Source: Betaproteobacteria bacterium
Lineage (GTDB): Bacteria > Pseudomonadota > Gammaproteobacteria > Burkholderiales > SG8-41
Length of the DNA stretch: 64,000 nucleotides
Assembly: GCA_900299145.1 (NCBI GenBank)
Contig: OMIN01000148.1
Span: 21,247-85,246, forward strand
Direction of reading: 5' to 3'
A program made the translations under genes and the position numbers. Below the pieces are notes generated by a model. That model saw only the letters and a list, made by a program, of their open reading frames with translations. It had not been told where the DNA came from and searched no databases. This document shows positions 48,758 through 57,908 of the stretch, in pieces. Each line of letters starts with the position of its first letter. Within the stretch, counting starts at the first letter, position 1.

Positions 48758-49786
48758 TCATTTCATCAACCCGGCACGCACGGCGCGTGCGCCCTCCACC
48801 ATCGCCCGCAACTTGCCACGCGCCACCTCACGTGGCAACGCGCCACAACCACAGTCCGGCGCGGCGATCAATCGACTCGCGGGTACCACCTCCAGCGCGG
48901 CACGCAAGCGCTTTTCCACCACTTGTGGCGTTTCAATGCTTTCGCGGCCCACGTCGATTACGCCCAGTTGAATAATCTTGTTGGGCAGCATTTCCAGAAT
49001 CTTCGCCGGCAGATCCGGCTCGGCGAACTCCAGCGAATATTGCTGAGCCACACCTTTGGCGAGCGCGGGCATGATTTCGTCGTAGCCATGCTTCCACTCT
49101 TTTTTCGCCTGACGTGAGCGATAGCCATAGCACACGTGCACGCAGGTGGGGATGGTGATGCCCGCGAACGCGCGGTCCATGGCCTCGATGCCCCAGGTGT
49201 GCACCTGCTCCGGCAGACGCGTGATCGACGGCTCGTCGATCTGCACCATGTCGCAGCCCGCTGCTTGCAAGGCACGCATTTCCACATTCAACGCATCGGC
49301 AAAGGCCAGCGCCAGCGTGCGTTCGTCGCCATAGTAATGATCCGCACAGCCATCAACCAGCGTGCAGGGGCCGGGCAGCGTCATCTTGATGGCTTGTGCG
49401 GGATGGGCTGTGAGCTTGCGCAACGCGTGGTAGTCGTTAAGCGTATCGCGCGTTTTCAATGACAGCGGCCCGGTCACGCGCGGCACTTGGGTTTTGGCCG
49501 TGCCACCACGCCGTGCACGTTCGCCCAAGTTCACGAAATCAACATTGTTGAGTTGCGCAAGAAAATAGCTGAAGTGCGTGGGCCGCCGCTGCTCACCGTC
49601 GCAAACGATGTCGATGCCCGCTTGCTGTTGATCGGCCAGCGCGAGGCGCGTGGCATCGTCTTTCGCCTCCTGCAATTCATCACCTGACAACCGCCAGTTG
49701 CCGCCGATGCTGAACCACTCGGTGGTCAGCCAGCGCGGCTTGGGCATGCTGCCGATGATGGTCGTCGGGATTAGCGGCGTATTCAT
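48758..49786 (-). CDS. MetE-like cobalamin-independent methyltransferase domain protein
   Basis: 342 residues from the ATG at 49786 (GCAGGAG upstream), corresponding only to the C-terminal half of MetE. Zinc ligands are H217 and C219 in CVHVCYGY, a Glu around 253 (LEFAEPDLP) and C312 in APDCGCGALPR. The N-terminal segment TTIIGSMPKPRWL is the family start, and MVQIDEPSITR is the homocysteine-binding region of MetE. Single-domain relatives methylate or demethylate small thiols or are of unknown substrate; lack of the MetE N-terminal half argues against folate-polyglutamate use. It is probably co-transcribed with the acyl-CoA synthetase (23 bp upstream) and the Bug pseudogene. Confidence 0.85.
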   Translation of the reverse strand: MNTPLIPTTIIGSMPKPRWLTTEWFSIGGNWRLSGDELQEAKDDATRLALADQQQAGIDIVCDGEQRRPTHFSYFLAQLNNVDFVNLGERARRGGTAKTQVPRVTGPLSLKTRDTLNDYHALRKLTAHPAQAIKMTLPGPCTLVDGCADHYYGDERTLALAFADALNVEMRALQAAGCDMVQIDEPSITRLPEQVHTWGIEAMDRAFAGITIPTCVHVCYGYRSRQAKKEWKHGYDEIMPALAKGVAQQYSLEFAEPDLPAKILEMLPNKIIQLGVIDVGRESIETPQVVEKRLRAALEVVPASRLIAAPDCGCGALPREVARGKLRAMVEGARAVRAGLMK

Positions 49787-49809
49787 AAAACTCCTGCAAA
49801 AACAATTGC

Positions 49810-51942
49810 TTAGATAATCTCTGCGAGCAACACCCGGGCATCGGCCACCGTGTAACCGCTGTCGTGGGCAATGACCGGGTTTAAATCGATCGCGGCAACA
49901 TCCGGGTGTAACACCGCAATGCGCGATACGGCCAGCAGCAGCTCGCACAACGCGTGCTTGTTGACCGCCGGCACCCCGCGCCCGCCCACCAGCACCGCGC
50001 CGTGCTTCAGGCCATTCACCATCGCCAGCGCATCGTCGGCGTTGATCGGTAGCGCCCGAAACACCACGTCCCGCAGCACTTCCACCAGCGTGCCGCCAAG
50101 CCCGAACACCATGACCGGGCCGTAAGTCGGATCGCGGCTGACGCCGATGATCACCTCCGTGCCACGCGCACTCATGGGCGTGGCCAGTACGCCAGTGATT
50201 TCGGCGTGCGGCAGTTGGGCGCGCACGGAATTCGTGATGTCCTCGTATGCAGCCCGCAGCGCGGCTGCACCCGCAACATTCAAACGCACGCCACCGACAT
50301 CGGATTTATGCAACACATCCTTCGACACCACCTTGACCGCGATCGGAACATCGCCTAGTTCGGCCATGGCGGCCTCAACCTCGCCGGCGTCGCGCAACAG
50401 CACATGCCTTGGCGTTGGCACCCCATAGGCGGCCAGCAAGGCCAGGGCCTCGTGCTCCAGCAAATGCCGCTTTTGCGATTGCGCACTGGCAATAATGCGC
50501 TGCGCCTCCGCATTCACTACGCTCGTCACCGCCGGAACCGGCGCCAGCAAACGCGCCTTCGCCTCCGCGTAGTACGCCGCGCTGGCCAGGCACTGTGCCG
50601 ACACCTCGATGTGCCGGTGGAACGGCACGCCACATTGGCGCAGCTCGTTCAATCCATCCGTTCTGTGCAGCGCGGCGCGCGACTGCACCATGATCGGCTT
50701 GCCATGCTGCTGCTGCAGCGCCGCCAGTTCGCGCGCCACGGCGATTTCACGGTCATTCGTGCCATAGCGCCGCCCATAGCCGCCGAAAAAGCCCACCAGC
50801 AGCAGTGCGTCGATATTGGCGTCTTCGAGAATCGCCGTCGCAATCGAGCCGTAATACTCCACACGCGGTTCCGTGCCGCCGCCCGCATCAACCGGGTTGT
50901 TGATGGCCGAGGCATTCGGCACGATGGCGTGTATCTTCGCCTGCGTTTCAGGCGACAGCGGCGCCAGCACCATGCCGCGTTCGGTCAACGCTTCGCACGC
51001 GATGGTGATCGGCCCGCCGCCCTCCGACAGTACCGCCACGCGCCGCCCGCGCATGGGCGGCCAGCATGCCAGCGTTTCCGCCACCGGCAACAGATGATCC
51101 GATTGCGTGAGCACCACCACGCCCGCTTGCTCAAGCACACCGCGCGTCACCGGGTAGTCACCGGCAAGTGAACCGCTGTGCGACTTTGCCGCGCGCTTGC
51201 CTTCGTCGGTACGGCCCACGGCGTACACCACCACCGGCTTGACCTTGCTCACCTCGCGCGCGGCTTTTACATACGCCCCGCCATTCTTGAAACCCTCGAC
51301 ATACGACAGAACGACATGCGTGTCCGGGTCGGAGCCAAAATATTCGAGATACTCGTGAAAAGAAAGGTCAGCCTGATTGCCCACCGACAACGCTGCGCTG
51401 AAACCTGTGTGGCCGAAAAAGTTGGCGTCATCCAACACCGAACCCATGATATTGGCTGAGTTGGCGACAATGGCCACATGCCCGCGCGGCACGTCGTAAC
51501 CGCCCAGCGCATTAAAGCCCACGCGCGCGCCGAAGATACCGTTTGTGTTGGGGCCGACCAGCCGTATGCCATAACGACGCGCCACTGCAACGCTTTGCTC
51601 CTCCAACACACGGCCGGCCTCGCTCGCCTCGCTAAAGCCGCCCGCCAGCAGCACCGCCGCGCGCACACCCTTCTTGCCGCAGGCTTCCAGCATTTTTGGC
51701 GTGGTGGCGGCCGGCGTGCAGATCAACACCACATCAATTTCACCCGGCGCCTCCGTGATGTCGGCAAAACACGCATGCCCCAGAATGCCTTGCTCGCGCG
51801 GATTGATCGGCACGATTCGCCCTTCGTATTTCCCTTTGTGCAAGGCAGTGATTGCACGATAGCCGCGCTTGGTGGGGTCGGCGGAGGCGCCGATGATGGC
51901 GACGGAACGCGGCTTGAACAGGTTTTCTAGGGGATGAGTCAT
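49810..51942 (-). CDS. ADP-forming acyl-CoA synthetase (fused alpha-beta, ACD family)
   Basis: 710 residues with the fused arrangement. The N-terminal CoA-binding domain is PRSVAIIGASADPTKRGY. The succinyl-CoA ligase-like domain follows with VGPNTNGIFGARVGF and the phosphohistidine H255 in AAKSHSGSLAGDYPV. The C-terminal ATP-grasp domain spans LLAAYGVPTPRHVLL through DLNPVI. It makes acyl-CoA and ADP reversibly from acid, CoA and ATP. It could activate the acid used by the neighbouring Bug-linked pathways. Ribosome site is weak. It heads a minus-strand operon of three genes. Confidence 0.9.
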   Translation of the reverse strand: MTHPLENLFKPRSVAIIGASADPTKRGYRAITALHKGKYEGRIVPINPREQGILGHACFADITEAPGEIDVVLICTPAATTPKMLEACGKKGVRAAVLLAGGFSEASEAGRVLEEQSVAVARRYGIRLVGPNTNGIFGARVGFNALGGYDVPRGHVAIVANSANIMGSVLDDANFFGHTGFSAALSVGNQADLSFHEYLEYFGSDPDTHVVLSYVEGFKNGGAYVKAAREVSKVKPVVVYAVGRTDEGKRAAKSHSGSLAGDYPVTRGVLEQAGVVVLTQSDHLLPVAETLACWPPMRGRRVAVLSEGGGPITIACEALTERGMVLAPLSPETQAKIHAIVPNASAINNPVDAGGGTEPRVEYYGSIATAILEDANIDALLLVGFFGGYGRRYGTNDREIAVARELAALQQQHGKPIMVQSRAALHRTDGLNELRQCGVPFHRHIEVSAQCLASAAYYAEAKARLLAPVPAVTSVVNAEAQRIIASAQSQKRHLLEHEALALLAAYGVPTPRHVLLRDAGEVEAAMAELGDVPIAVKVVSKDVLHKSDVGGVRLNVAGAAALRAAYEDITNSVRAQLPHAEITGVLATPMSARGTEVIIGVSRDPTYGPVMVFGLGGTLVEVLRDVVFRALPINADDALAMVNGLKHGAVLVGGRGVPAVNKHALCELLLAVSRIAVLHPDVAAIDLNPVIAHDSGYTVADARVLLAEII

Positions 51943-52177
51943 GATGGCTGGCTTTTCAAGGTTTGCTTGACTGTATCGCCGTGGCTGATTGGGGTCAAAC
52001 AGCGCCTGGTGAAGGTTGGCGCCGCGTTTGCATGGTGAATTGACCGGCGGCTGGCATCAGAATTGTTTGGCCGCGACGGCACCGTGACGTTTCCAGCCTA
52101 TAATGACAAAACAATGACGACATCAACCTTCGGAATGGGAAATTGACGTTTCCGGGGCAATAACAAAGGAACCCAAC

Positions 52178-53137
52178 ATGCAGGTTTTATTCAGGCACCA
52201 TGCGGCTATCGGGCTACTCGCTGTTGCAAGTTGTGCCACCGCGCAAACCTTCCCTGCCAAACCCTTGCGCATTGTCGTACCGTTCCCTGCCGGCGGGTCA
52301 TTCGACGTGGTGGCGCGCATCATCGGGCAGCGGGCGCAAATGGGGCAGAACATCATCATTGAAAACCGGCCCGGTGGCGGCACGGTGATTGGCACCGAGT
52401 TCGTTTCGCGCCAGCCTGCTGATGGCCACACCATTTTGTCAATCGGCCCCAGCTTTACAACGCTCCATGCCATGCTCAGCAAGGTACCATTCGATACTGA
52501 GAAAGACTTTCGGCCCGTGGGGCAAATCATGGGCCTCGCCATGGCCGTCGCGGTGAATCCTTCTGTGCCGGCTAAAACCATGAAGGAATACATCGCACTG
52601 GCGAAAGCACGCCCCGGTGAAATCAGCTATGGCACTTCCGGCCCCATTGGCAGCCACGCCATGTTGGGCGAATCCCTTAAGCGCACGCAAAAGATCAACC
52701 TCGTGCACTCACCCTTTCAGGGCGAAGCGCCCGCCGTTACCGCTGCGGCAGGCGGGCATGTCTCGGGCGTCCTGGTCAACCTCTTTTCCATCGCGCCATT
52801 TGTCAAGTCCGGCCGGCTGCGCGGGCTGGCGGTTACCAGTCCTCAGCGCGACCCGCTGACGCCCGACGTGCCCACCGCGCGTGAAGCTGGCGTGCCTGAG
52901 ATCGAAGCGATGAACTGGAATGGGCTGGTGGCTCCCGCCGCGTCACCCACGGTCGCGATCCAGCGCTGGAACACCGAAGTGAACCGCGTGCTGGCCCTGC
53001 CCGAAGTGATCGATCTTCTGAAGCAGCAGGGCGTCGTGCCCGCGCCGGGCACTATTGAACAATTTGGCGCACTGTTGAAATCCGATGGCGCCCGTTACTC
53101 GCGCATCGCGCGCGAGGCGGGCATGCGGCTGGACTGA
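52178..53137 (+). CDS. Bug/TctC-family periplasmic substrate-binding protein
   Basis: 319 residues with AAAGGAA before the ATG. The signal peptide is HHAAIGLLAVASCATAQ. Hallmarks: FPAKPLRIVVPFPAGGSFDVV (AGGSFD in place of PGGxxD), IENRPGGGTVIGTEF, PADGHTILSIG, NLVHSPFQGEAP. A TATAAT hexamer at 52099-52104 lies 73 bp upstream but without a good -35. It is a single-gene unit; divergent from the acyl-CoA synthetase operon. Confidence 0.93.
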   Translation: MQVLFRHHAAIGLLAVASCATAQTFPAKPLRIVVPFPAGGSFDVVARIIGQRAQMGQNIIIENRPGGGTVIGTEFVSRQPADGHTILSIGPSFTTLHAMLSKVPFDTEKDFRPVGQIMGLAMAVAVNPSVPAKTMKEYIALAKARPGEISYGTSGPIGSHAMLGESLKRTQKINLVHSPFQGEAPAVTAAAGGHVSGVLVNLFSIAPFVKSGRLRGLAVTSPQRDPLTPDVPTAREAGVPEIEAMNWNGLVAPAASPTVAIQRWNTEVNRVLALPEVIDLLKQQGVVPAPGTIEQFGALLKSDGARYSRIAREAGMRLD

Positions 53138-53201
53138 ACCTTGCCGGTTGCGCAAGACAGCGCGGCGCATACCTCCTGGATGATTGAAATGCATGGTGTT
53201 G

Positions 53202-53666
53202 TTATTGCGGGTGCTTTGGCGCAGCGTCATCCGACGGCTTGTCGTCCAACTTCAGCCAACGGCGCGCCAATCGCGTGACTTCCTCAGCAAATTGCACGAA
53301 ATCCACGGGCTTACGCACGTAGTCATCGGCGCCGAGTTCACGGCAGCGGCGCACATCGCGCTCGTCATTGGAAGTTGAAAACACGAACACCGGCAGGCGC
53401 CGTATGATCTCTCGCCCACGCAGCCGCTTTAGCACTTCGTCGCCGCTGATTCGGGGAAGGTTCAGATCCAGCAGCACCAAGTCGGGTTGCCGGGACGTAT
53501 CACGCCCGGCGTGGACGCCCTCGCCGAACAGATAGTCCAGTGCGGCCTGACCATCCTCCGCGACCACGACTTCATTCAGAATGTTACTCCGGCGCAACGC
53601 CCGGCGGGTCAATTCGATGTCGCTCTCGTTGTCTTCCACCAGTAAAATGAACTTTCCCTGGGTCAT
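53202..53666 (-). CDS. Receiver-only response regulator (Rcp1/CheY-like)
   Basis: 154 residues from the ATG at 53666, which overlaps the kinase stop in an ATGA junction. It is a single receiver domain: acidic pocket LLVEDNESDIELTRRAL, phospho-acceptor D67 in PDLVLLDLNLPRISG, FVFSTSND, and K in ADDYVRKPVDF. No DNA-binding domain follows. It matches the small receivers paired with phytochrome-type or hybrid kinases. It likely passes phosphate to another protein rather than DNA. Co-transcribed with the kinase upstream. Confidence 0.92.
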   Translation of the reverse strand: MTQGKFILLVEDNESDIELTRRALRRSNILNEVVVAEDGQAALDYLFGEGVHAGRDTSRQPDLVLLDLNLPRISGDEVLKRLRGREIIRRLPVFVFSTSNDERDVRRCRELGADDYVRKPVDFVQFAEEVTRLARRWLKLDDKPSDDAAPKHPQ

Positions 53667-55369
53667 TTCAGCAAGCCCGTGGTGAAGTAGAACGTGGCGC
53701 CTTCGTCCGGTTTGCCCTCTGCCCACATGCGCCCGCCGTGCCGCAAAATAATGCGCTGTGCGCTGATCAGACCGATGCCACTTCCTTCAAAATCGCTTTT
53801 GCCGTGCAGCCGCTGAAAGGCGCGAAAAAGCTTTTCCCCATGCTTTTCGTCGAAGCCGATCCCGTTGTCCCGAACATGGCAGACCTGCTGGCCGTCGATC
53901 ACGGCGGCGCCGAAAGCAATCCGCGCGCGCTCCCGCTGGCGGGTAAACTTCCAGGCATTGCCCAGCAAGTTTTCCATCACGGCATTCAGTAACGTGGGAT
54001 CCCCGTCGCAACTGATACCTTCGGCAATATCGATTTCCACGGCGCGTTGCGGATCAGTTTTCTGTAGACGGTTAGCCACTGTCTTTGCGAGTGCGCTCAG
54101 ATCCACGCGTTCACGCTTGATTTCGGATCGCAGGGTACGCGCGAGGTCAAGTAATGCGTCAATAAGCTGTCCCATGCGGCTTGCTTCGGCGCGCACATGG
54201 TCCAGATACCCGCGCGCCGTATTGTCAAGTTTGTCGCCATAGTCCTCCAGCAGCGCATGGCTCCATCCATCAATACCGCGAAGCGGCGCGCGCAGATCGT
54301 GGGATACTGAGTAGGAAAACGCCTCCAGTTCATTGTTGGCCATGGATAGTTCGTGGGCTTGCTGCACCAGCGAGGCGTTCTTGGAAAGCAATTCCGACGT
54401 TGCCTTCGCGGTGCGCCTGTTCGCCAAGAAAAGCCACAACGCAAACAGCAAGATAATCAACGTCATAAAGGCCGCGCTGCCGTAGTAGTAAATCTGGCGG
54501 CGGTTGCTGTCCGCGAACACGGCTTCTTCCGCTACGCTGACGTTGACGATCAACGGATAATCCTGCAGTACGCGGTAGCTGTTCAGCCGCCTTATACCGT
54601 CCACCTTGGCCACCGCCGTGTAGATGCCCGATTTTGCCGACCGCGCGCGTTCCAGAAACTCGCCCTTGCTGATATCCTGCCCCACGTCGCTGCCGGTATC
54701 GGAAAGCCGCGCGCGCACCACGCCATCGAGCCCCACCAGCGCAACCACGCTGTTCTTGCCCAAGCGAACATCCTTGTAAAAATTGGTGAAATAAAAGGGA
54801 TCCACCGCGACCGCGGCGATGCCGCCAAAAGAGCCGTCCGCCATGTTGATGCGCCGCGTGGCCACGATACTGGGACGCCCCGATGCGCGGCCCCTCACCG
54901 GTTTGCTGATGAAAAGTCCGCTGCCATCACGGGCGGCGTGCAAGGCGAAGTAATCCCGGTCGGACAAATCGAATGCGCCAAAACCCATTGCGGTGGTGAT
55001 GACGGCATGCCCTTTGCTATCCAGAATCGCGGCGCCATTAAACAAGCCCGGCCTGAGCGAGACATTTCGAAAATACCCTCCCAGATCAAACTGTTCCCCC
55101 TGCTTTTCGCGCAGTGACTTGATTTGTAAGGTAATTTCGTCAACATAAATCAAGGTGCGGGCAGTATGCTCGTCCAGCACGCGCACCAGATTGCTGGTTT
55201 CGCGTTCCCAGCTTTCCAGCGTCGCCGCATGGTCCTGCCGGCTGACATAAACGGTGCGGCCCCAAATCATGGCGATCACGACCAACACAAATGCAATTAG
55301 CGGCCAAGACATGGTCCGGGCGGGGAGATCACGGCGATCAGGGATTATCTCGCGCTCGTTAGCGGACAT
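53663..55369 (-). CDS. Membrane sensor histidine kinase with periplasmic dCache-like domain
   Basis: 568 residues. One N-terminal transmembrane helix (about 21-38), a periplasmic sensory domain of about 255 residues (with DLSDRDYFALHAARDGSGLFISKPVRGR, typical of dCache/PAS-like sensors), and a second helix (about 297-317). Then the dimerisation/phospho-acceptor domain with H357 in FSYSVSHDLRAPLRGIDGW, N-box AVMENLLGNAWKFT, G1 box DNGIGFDEKHGEKLF and G2 box GSGIGLISAQRI. The receptor domain probably senses a small extracellular ligand. The partner is the receiver protein translated from an overlapping start. Neighbouring gentisate and Bug genes do not show which signal it detects. Confidence 0.93.
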   Translation of the reverse strand: MSANEREIIPDRRDLPARTMSWPLIAFVLVVIAMIWGRTVYVSRQDHAATLESWERETSNLVRVLDEHTARTLIYVDEITLQIKSLREKQGEQFDLGGYFRNVSLRPGLFNGAAILDSKGHAVITTAMGFGAFDLSDRDYFALHAARDGSGLFISKPVRGRASGRPSIVATRRINMADGSFGGIAAVAVDPFYFTNFYKDVRLGKNSVVALVGLDGVVRARLSDTGSDVGQDISKGEFLERARSAKSGIYTAVAKVDGIRRLNSYRVLQDYPLIVNVSVAEEAVFADSNRRQIYYYGSAAFMTLIILLFALWLFLANRRTAKATSELLSKNASLVQQAHELSMANNELEAFSYSVSHDLRAPLRGIDGWSHALLEDYGDKLDNTARGYLDHVRAEASRMGQLIDALLDLARTLRSEIKRERVDLSALAKTVANRLQKTDPQRAVEIDIAEGISCDGDPTLLNAVMENLLGNAWKFTRQRERARIAFGAAVIDGQQVCHVRDNGIGFDEKHGEKLFRAFQRLHGKSDFEGSGIGLISAQRIILRHGGRMWAEGKPDEGATFYFTTGLLK

Positions 55370-55551
55370 GAACTGGGATTCCGAGAGGGCGGGGCGTTTG
55401 GCTGCTTCTACTTATACGTCATAGGTGCGGTGATGGCAATGCTTTCCATGCCTCACTGCGCAAACGGGTTTCAGCCCGGCAGGCTGCGCAATACCGCTTT
55501 CCCAGTGGCGCCGTGTCGGCTTTTTGGAGCTCGCCGTACGGAACGCTCTGG

Positions 55552-56811
55552 TTACTGTTGGACTGGCGCGCTGGCCGCCAACGCCTCTTTGCTGGACCCC
55601 GACACTAGCTTATAGCCCTCCGACAACGAGCGTAGTTCGTCGCTGCTGATCACATCCTCAACGCGCGCAAACGGCTTGTCGCCTGTGCGCGTATACACTT
55701 CGCGCAATATCGCATCCGGCGGGTTGGTGCGGTTGGCGTAGACCACGCGTGCGGTGGCTTCGCGACGCAGGTCTTCATAGGCCTTGAGCGCGGCTGTTGC
55801 ATCCGCATGCTTGGCCAGGCTGTCGGTCAATGCACGCGCATCGAGGATGGCCTGACCCGCGCCATTGGAGCCGCGCGGCACCATGGGGTGTGCAGCATCG
55901 CCCAGCAGCGTGACGCGGCCATGGCTCCAGCGTGGCAGCGGCTCCTGATCCACCATCGGAAATTCGAGGATGGTTTCAGATGCGCGCAGCAGTGCCGGCA
56001 CATCCAGCCAGTCAAAATGCCAACCCGCGAAGTGGCCAATAAAATCCTCAATGCGGCCAGTTCGGTTCCAGTCGCGCCGCTCGTAACGTGGCGTGGTGAC
56101 TTCGGCCACCCAGTTGATGAGCTGATGGCCGTCGGCATCGACGTCGTTGCGAATCGGATAGATCACCATTTTGCCGTGCGCGTGCCAGCCTGCGCGGGTC
56201 ATGCACGCACCTGAAAGGAATGGCTTCCAGCGCGTAACCCCGCGCCACATATTCACGCCGGAATATAGCGGCTCGCCTTCATCGGGAAACAATTGCTTGC
56301 GCAGCACGGAGTTGATGCCGTCGCAGCCGATCAGCACTGCGCCACGCTGCGGTGGCAGATCGACGCCGGTTTGCGTATCCTGGAAATACACGGTGACGCC
56401 ATCACCGTCCTGGGCATATCCCTTCAAGCGCCAACCGGCGTGTAACCGTTCCGCGTCCAATCGCTCGCGGCACGCTGCCAGCAACGTCAGATGCAAGTCG
56501 CCGCGGTGGATGGAAAACTGCGGCCACTCGAACCCGGCATTGCGGCCGAGAGGCTCACGGTAAATCAGTTGCCCGAAGCGATTGAAAAAACACGCATCCT
56601 GCGTCAGAACGGCTACGCGCGACAGCGCCGGCTCCAGCCCCAGCGCGCAGAATTCCCTGGCCGCGTGTGGCAGGATGTTGATGCCCACACCCAGTCCCTT
56701 GATTTCGGGCGCGGCTTCATACACGCGGCAGGGGATGCCCGCGCGTTGCAGCATCAAGGCCAGCGTCAGCCCGCCGATGCCGCCGCCGGCGATGATTACA
56801 TCCTTGTTCAT
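55552..56811 (-). CDS. FAD-dependent aromatic hydroxylase, probably 3-hydroxybenzoate 6-monooxygenase-like
   Basis: 419 residues of the PHBH/salicylate hydroxylase class A fold. FAD motif GGGIGGLTLALMLQRAG at the N-terminus, the DG motif in AVLIGCDGINSVLRKQLFP, and the GD motif VTLLGDAAHPMVPRGSNGAGQA. The start overlaps the stop of gentisate dioxygenase by 4 bp (ATGA), so both are in one operon. Because the operon makes gentisate dioxygenase, the most likely reaction is conversion of 3-hydroxybenzoate (or salicylate) to gentisate; 5- and 6-hydroxylating relatives cannot be told apart by eye. Confidence 0.82.
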   Translation of the reverse strand: MNKDVIIAGGGIGGLTLALMLQRAGIPCRVYEAAPEIKGLGVGINILPHAAREFCALGLEPALSRVAVLTQDACFFNRFGQLIYREPLGRNAGFEWPQFSIHRGDLHLTLLAACRERLDAERLHAGWRLKGYAQDGDGVTVYFQDTQTGVDLPPQRGAVLIGCDGINSVLRKQLFPDEGEPLYSGVNMWRGVTRWKPFLSGACMTRAGWHAHGKMVIYPIRNDVDADGHQLINWVAEVTTPRYERRDWNRTGRIEDFIGHFAGWHFDWLDVPALLRASETILEFPMVDQEPLPRWSHGRVTLLGDAAHPMVPRGSNGAGQAILDARALTDSLAKHADATAALKAYEDLRREATARVVYANRTNPPDAILREVYTRTGDKPFARVEDVISSDELRSLSEGYKLVSGSSKEALAASAPVQQ

Positions 56812-57863
56812 GCCACGTCCCTAAAGGGTGCTTCTTCACGCCACAACCCCAGCGCCTGCTGCGCGGGCCGGTCGGAAAAACTGAATAGCACTGCGTCCGT
56901 TGCCGCTTCGTGCCACACGGTGCTCCACGATGGCGCGACAAACACATCGTGTGCTTGCCATTTAAAAGTCTGGTCACCGATGTGCGTTACGCCACGCCCT
57001 TCCACCGCGCAATACACCGTGGCATCGGTTGCACGGTACGGCGCGCCGCGAAAGCCCGCGGGCAACCATTGAATGAATGCTCCCATGGTCGGCATGGCAT
57101 GGCCGCCGGTAGCCGGGTTGGTGTATTGCATCTTCACGCCGTGGCAGGGGTGCAGCGCCGTGTCGCGGCGCAACTGATCCAGTGCTGCGCGTGTTTTCGC
57201 ATACGGGTAGCAGAACACCGGCGACGTTAGCGACGGCGGGGTATAGCCTACTGGCATCAACAGGGAACCATAACGCGCAGCGCTGTCACCCTCGGCGCGC
57301 GACACCGGTTGCGAGGCCTGCGGGTAACGCTGCATAAACCCACTGTCAAAAAACGCCACCATGGGAATGTCCAGGCCATCCAGCCACACCACGGGTTCAC
57401 TGCCAATGTTGCCGTGATCGTGCCAGGTCCACGACGGGGTGATGATGAAATCTCCGGGATGCATGCGCACGCGTTCGCCATCGACGGCGGTATACGCACC
57501 GGCGCCTTCGATCACAAAACGCAGCGCGGTCTGCGTATGGCGGTGGCTCGGTGCGACTTCACCCGGCATGATGAGTTGCAAACCCGCATACAGGCTGTGC
57601 GTCACGCACGATGCGCCACGCAGTCCGGGGTTTTCCAGGATCAGTACGCGCCGCTCGGCTTCCGCCGCGGTGATGAGTTCACCGGATTCAAGTAACTCAT
57701 TGCGAACTTCGTTGTATTTCCATTGTGCGGGTACGCAGGGCGTGGCGGGCGTCGGTGGCACCAGTGCGCCCAGCACCTCCCATAGCGGCGTCATGCCATG
57801 ACGCGCGATACGTTCGTAGTAATTGCGCCGGCGGGCGTCGGGTGGCGATTGCGGGTAATTCAT
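56808..57863 (-). CDS. Gentisate 1,2-dioxygenase
   Basis: 351 residues with two cupin domains. The first holds the iron ligands H107 and H109 (APSHRHTQTALRFVIEG) and H148 (TPSWTWHDHGN). The N-terminal NYYERIARHGMTPLWEVL is the standard gentisate dioxygenase opening. It opens the ring of gentisate to maleylpyruvate. The second cupin lacks a full ligand set (DVFVAPSWSTVWHEAATD), as in the family. The start codon ATG at 57863 overlaps an AT-rich boundary element. Maleylpyruvate isomerase and fumarylpyruvate hydrolase genes are not in the window. Confidence 0.93.
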   Translation of the reverse strand: MNYPQSPPDARRRNYYERIARHGMTPLWEVLGALVPPTPATPCVPAQWKYNEVRNELLESGELITAAEAERRVLILENPGLRGASCVTHSLYAGLQLIMPGEVAPSHRHTQTALRFVIEGAGAYTAVDGERVRMHPGDFIITPSWTWHDHGNIGSEPVVWLDGLDIPMVAFFDSGFMQRYPQASQPVSRAEGDSAARYGSLLMPVGYTPPSLTSPVFCYPYAKTRAALDQLRRDTALHPCHGVKMQYTNPATGGHAMPTMGAFIQWLPAGFRGAPYRATDATVYCAVEGRGVTHIGDQTFKWQAHDVFVAPSWSTVWHEAATDAVLFSFSDRPAQQALGLWREEAPFRDVA

Positions 57864-57882
57864 AAGTATTTGTTTTTAAATG
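57863..57882 (+). repeat. AT-rich boundary element, copy 15
   Basis: TAAGTATTTGTTTTTAAATG. Its first base is shared with the start codon of the minus-strand gentisate dioxygenase gene (57861-57863), and it fills the place of a ribosome site. Confidence 0.85.
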
Positions 57883-57908
57883 AGTTTTATGTACCACATT
57901 ATCTGGCG

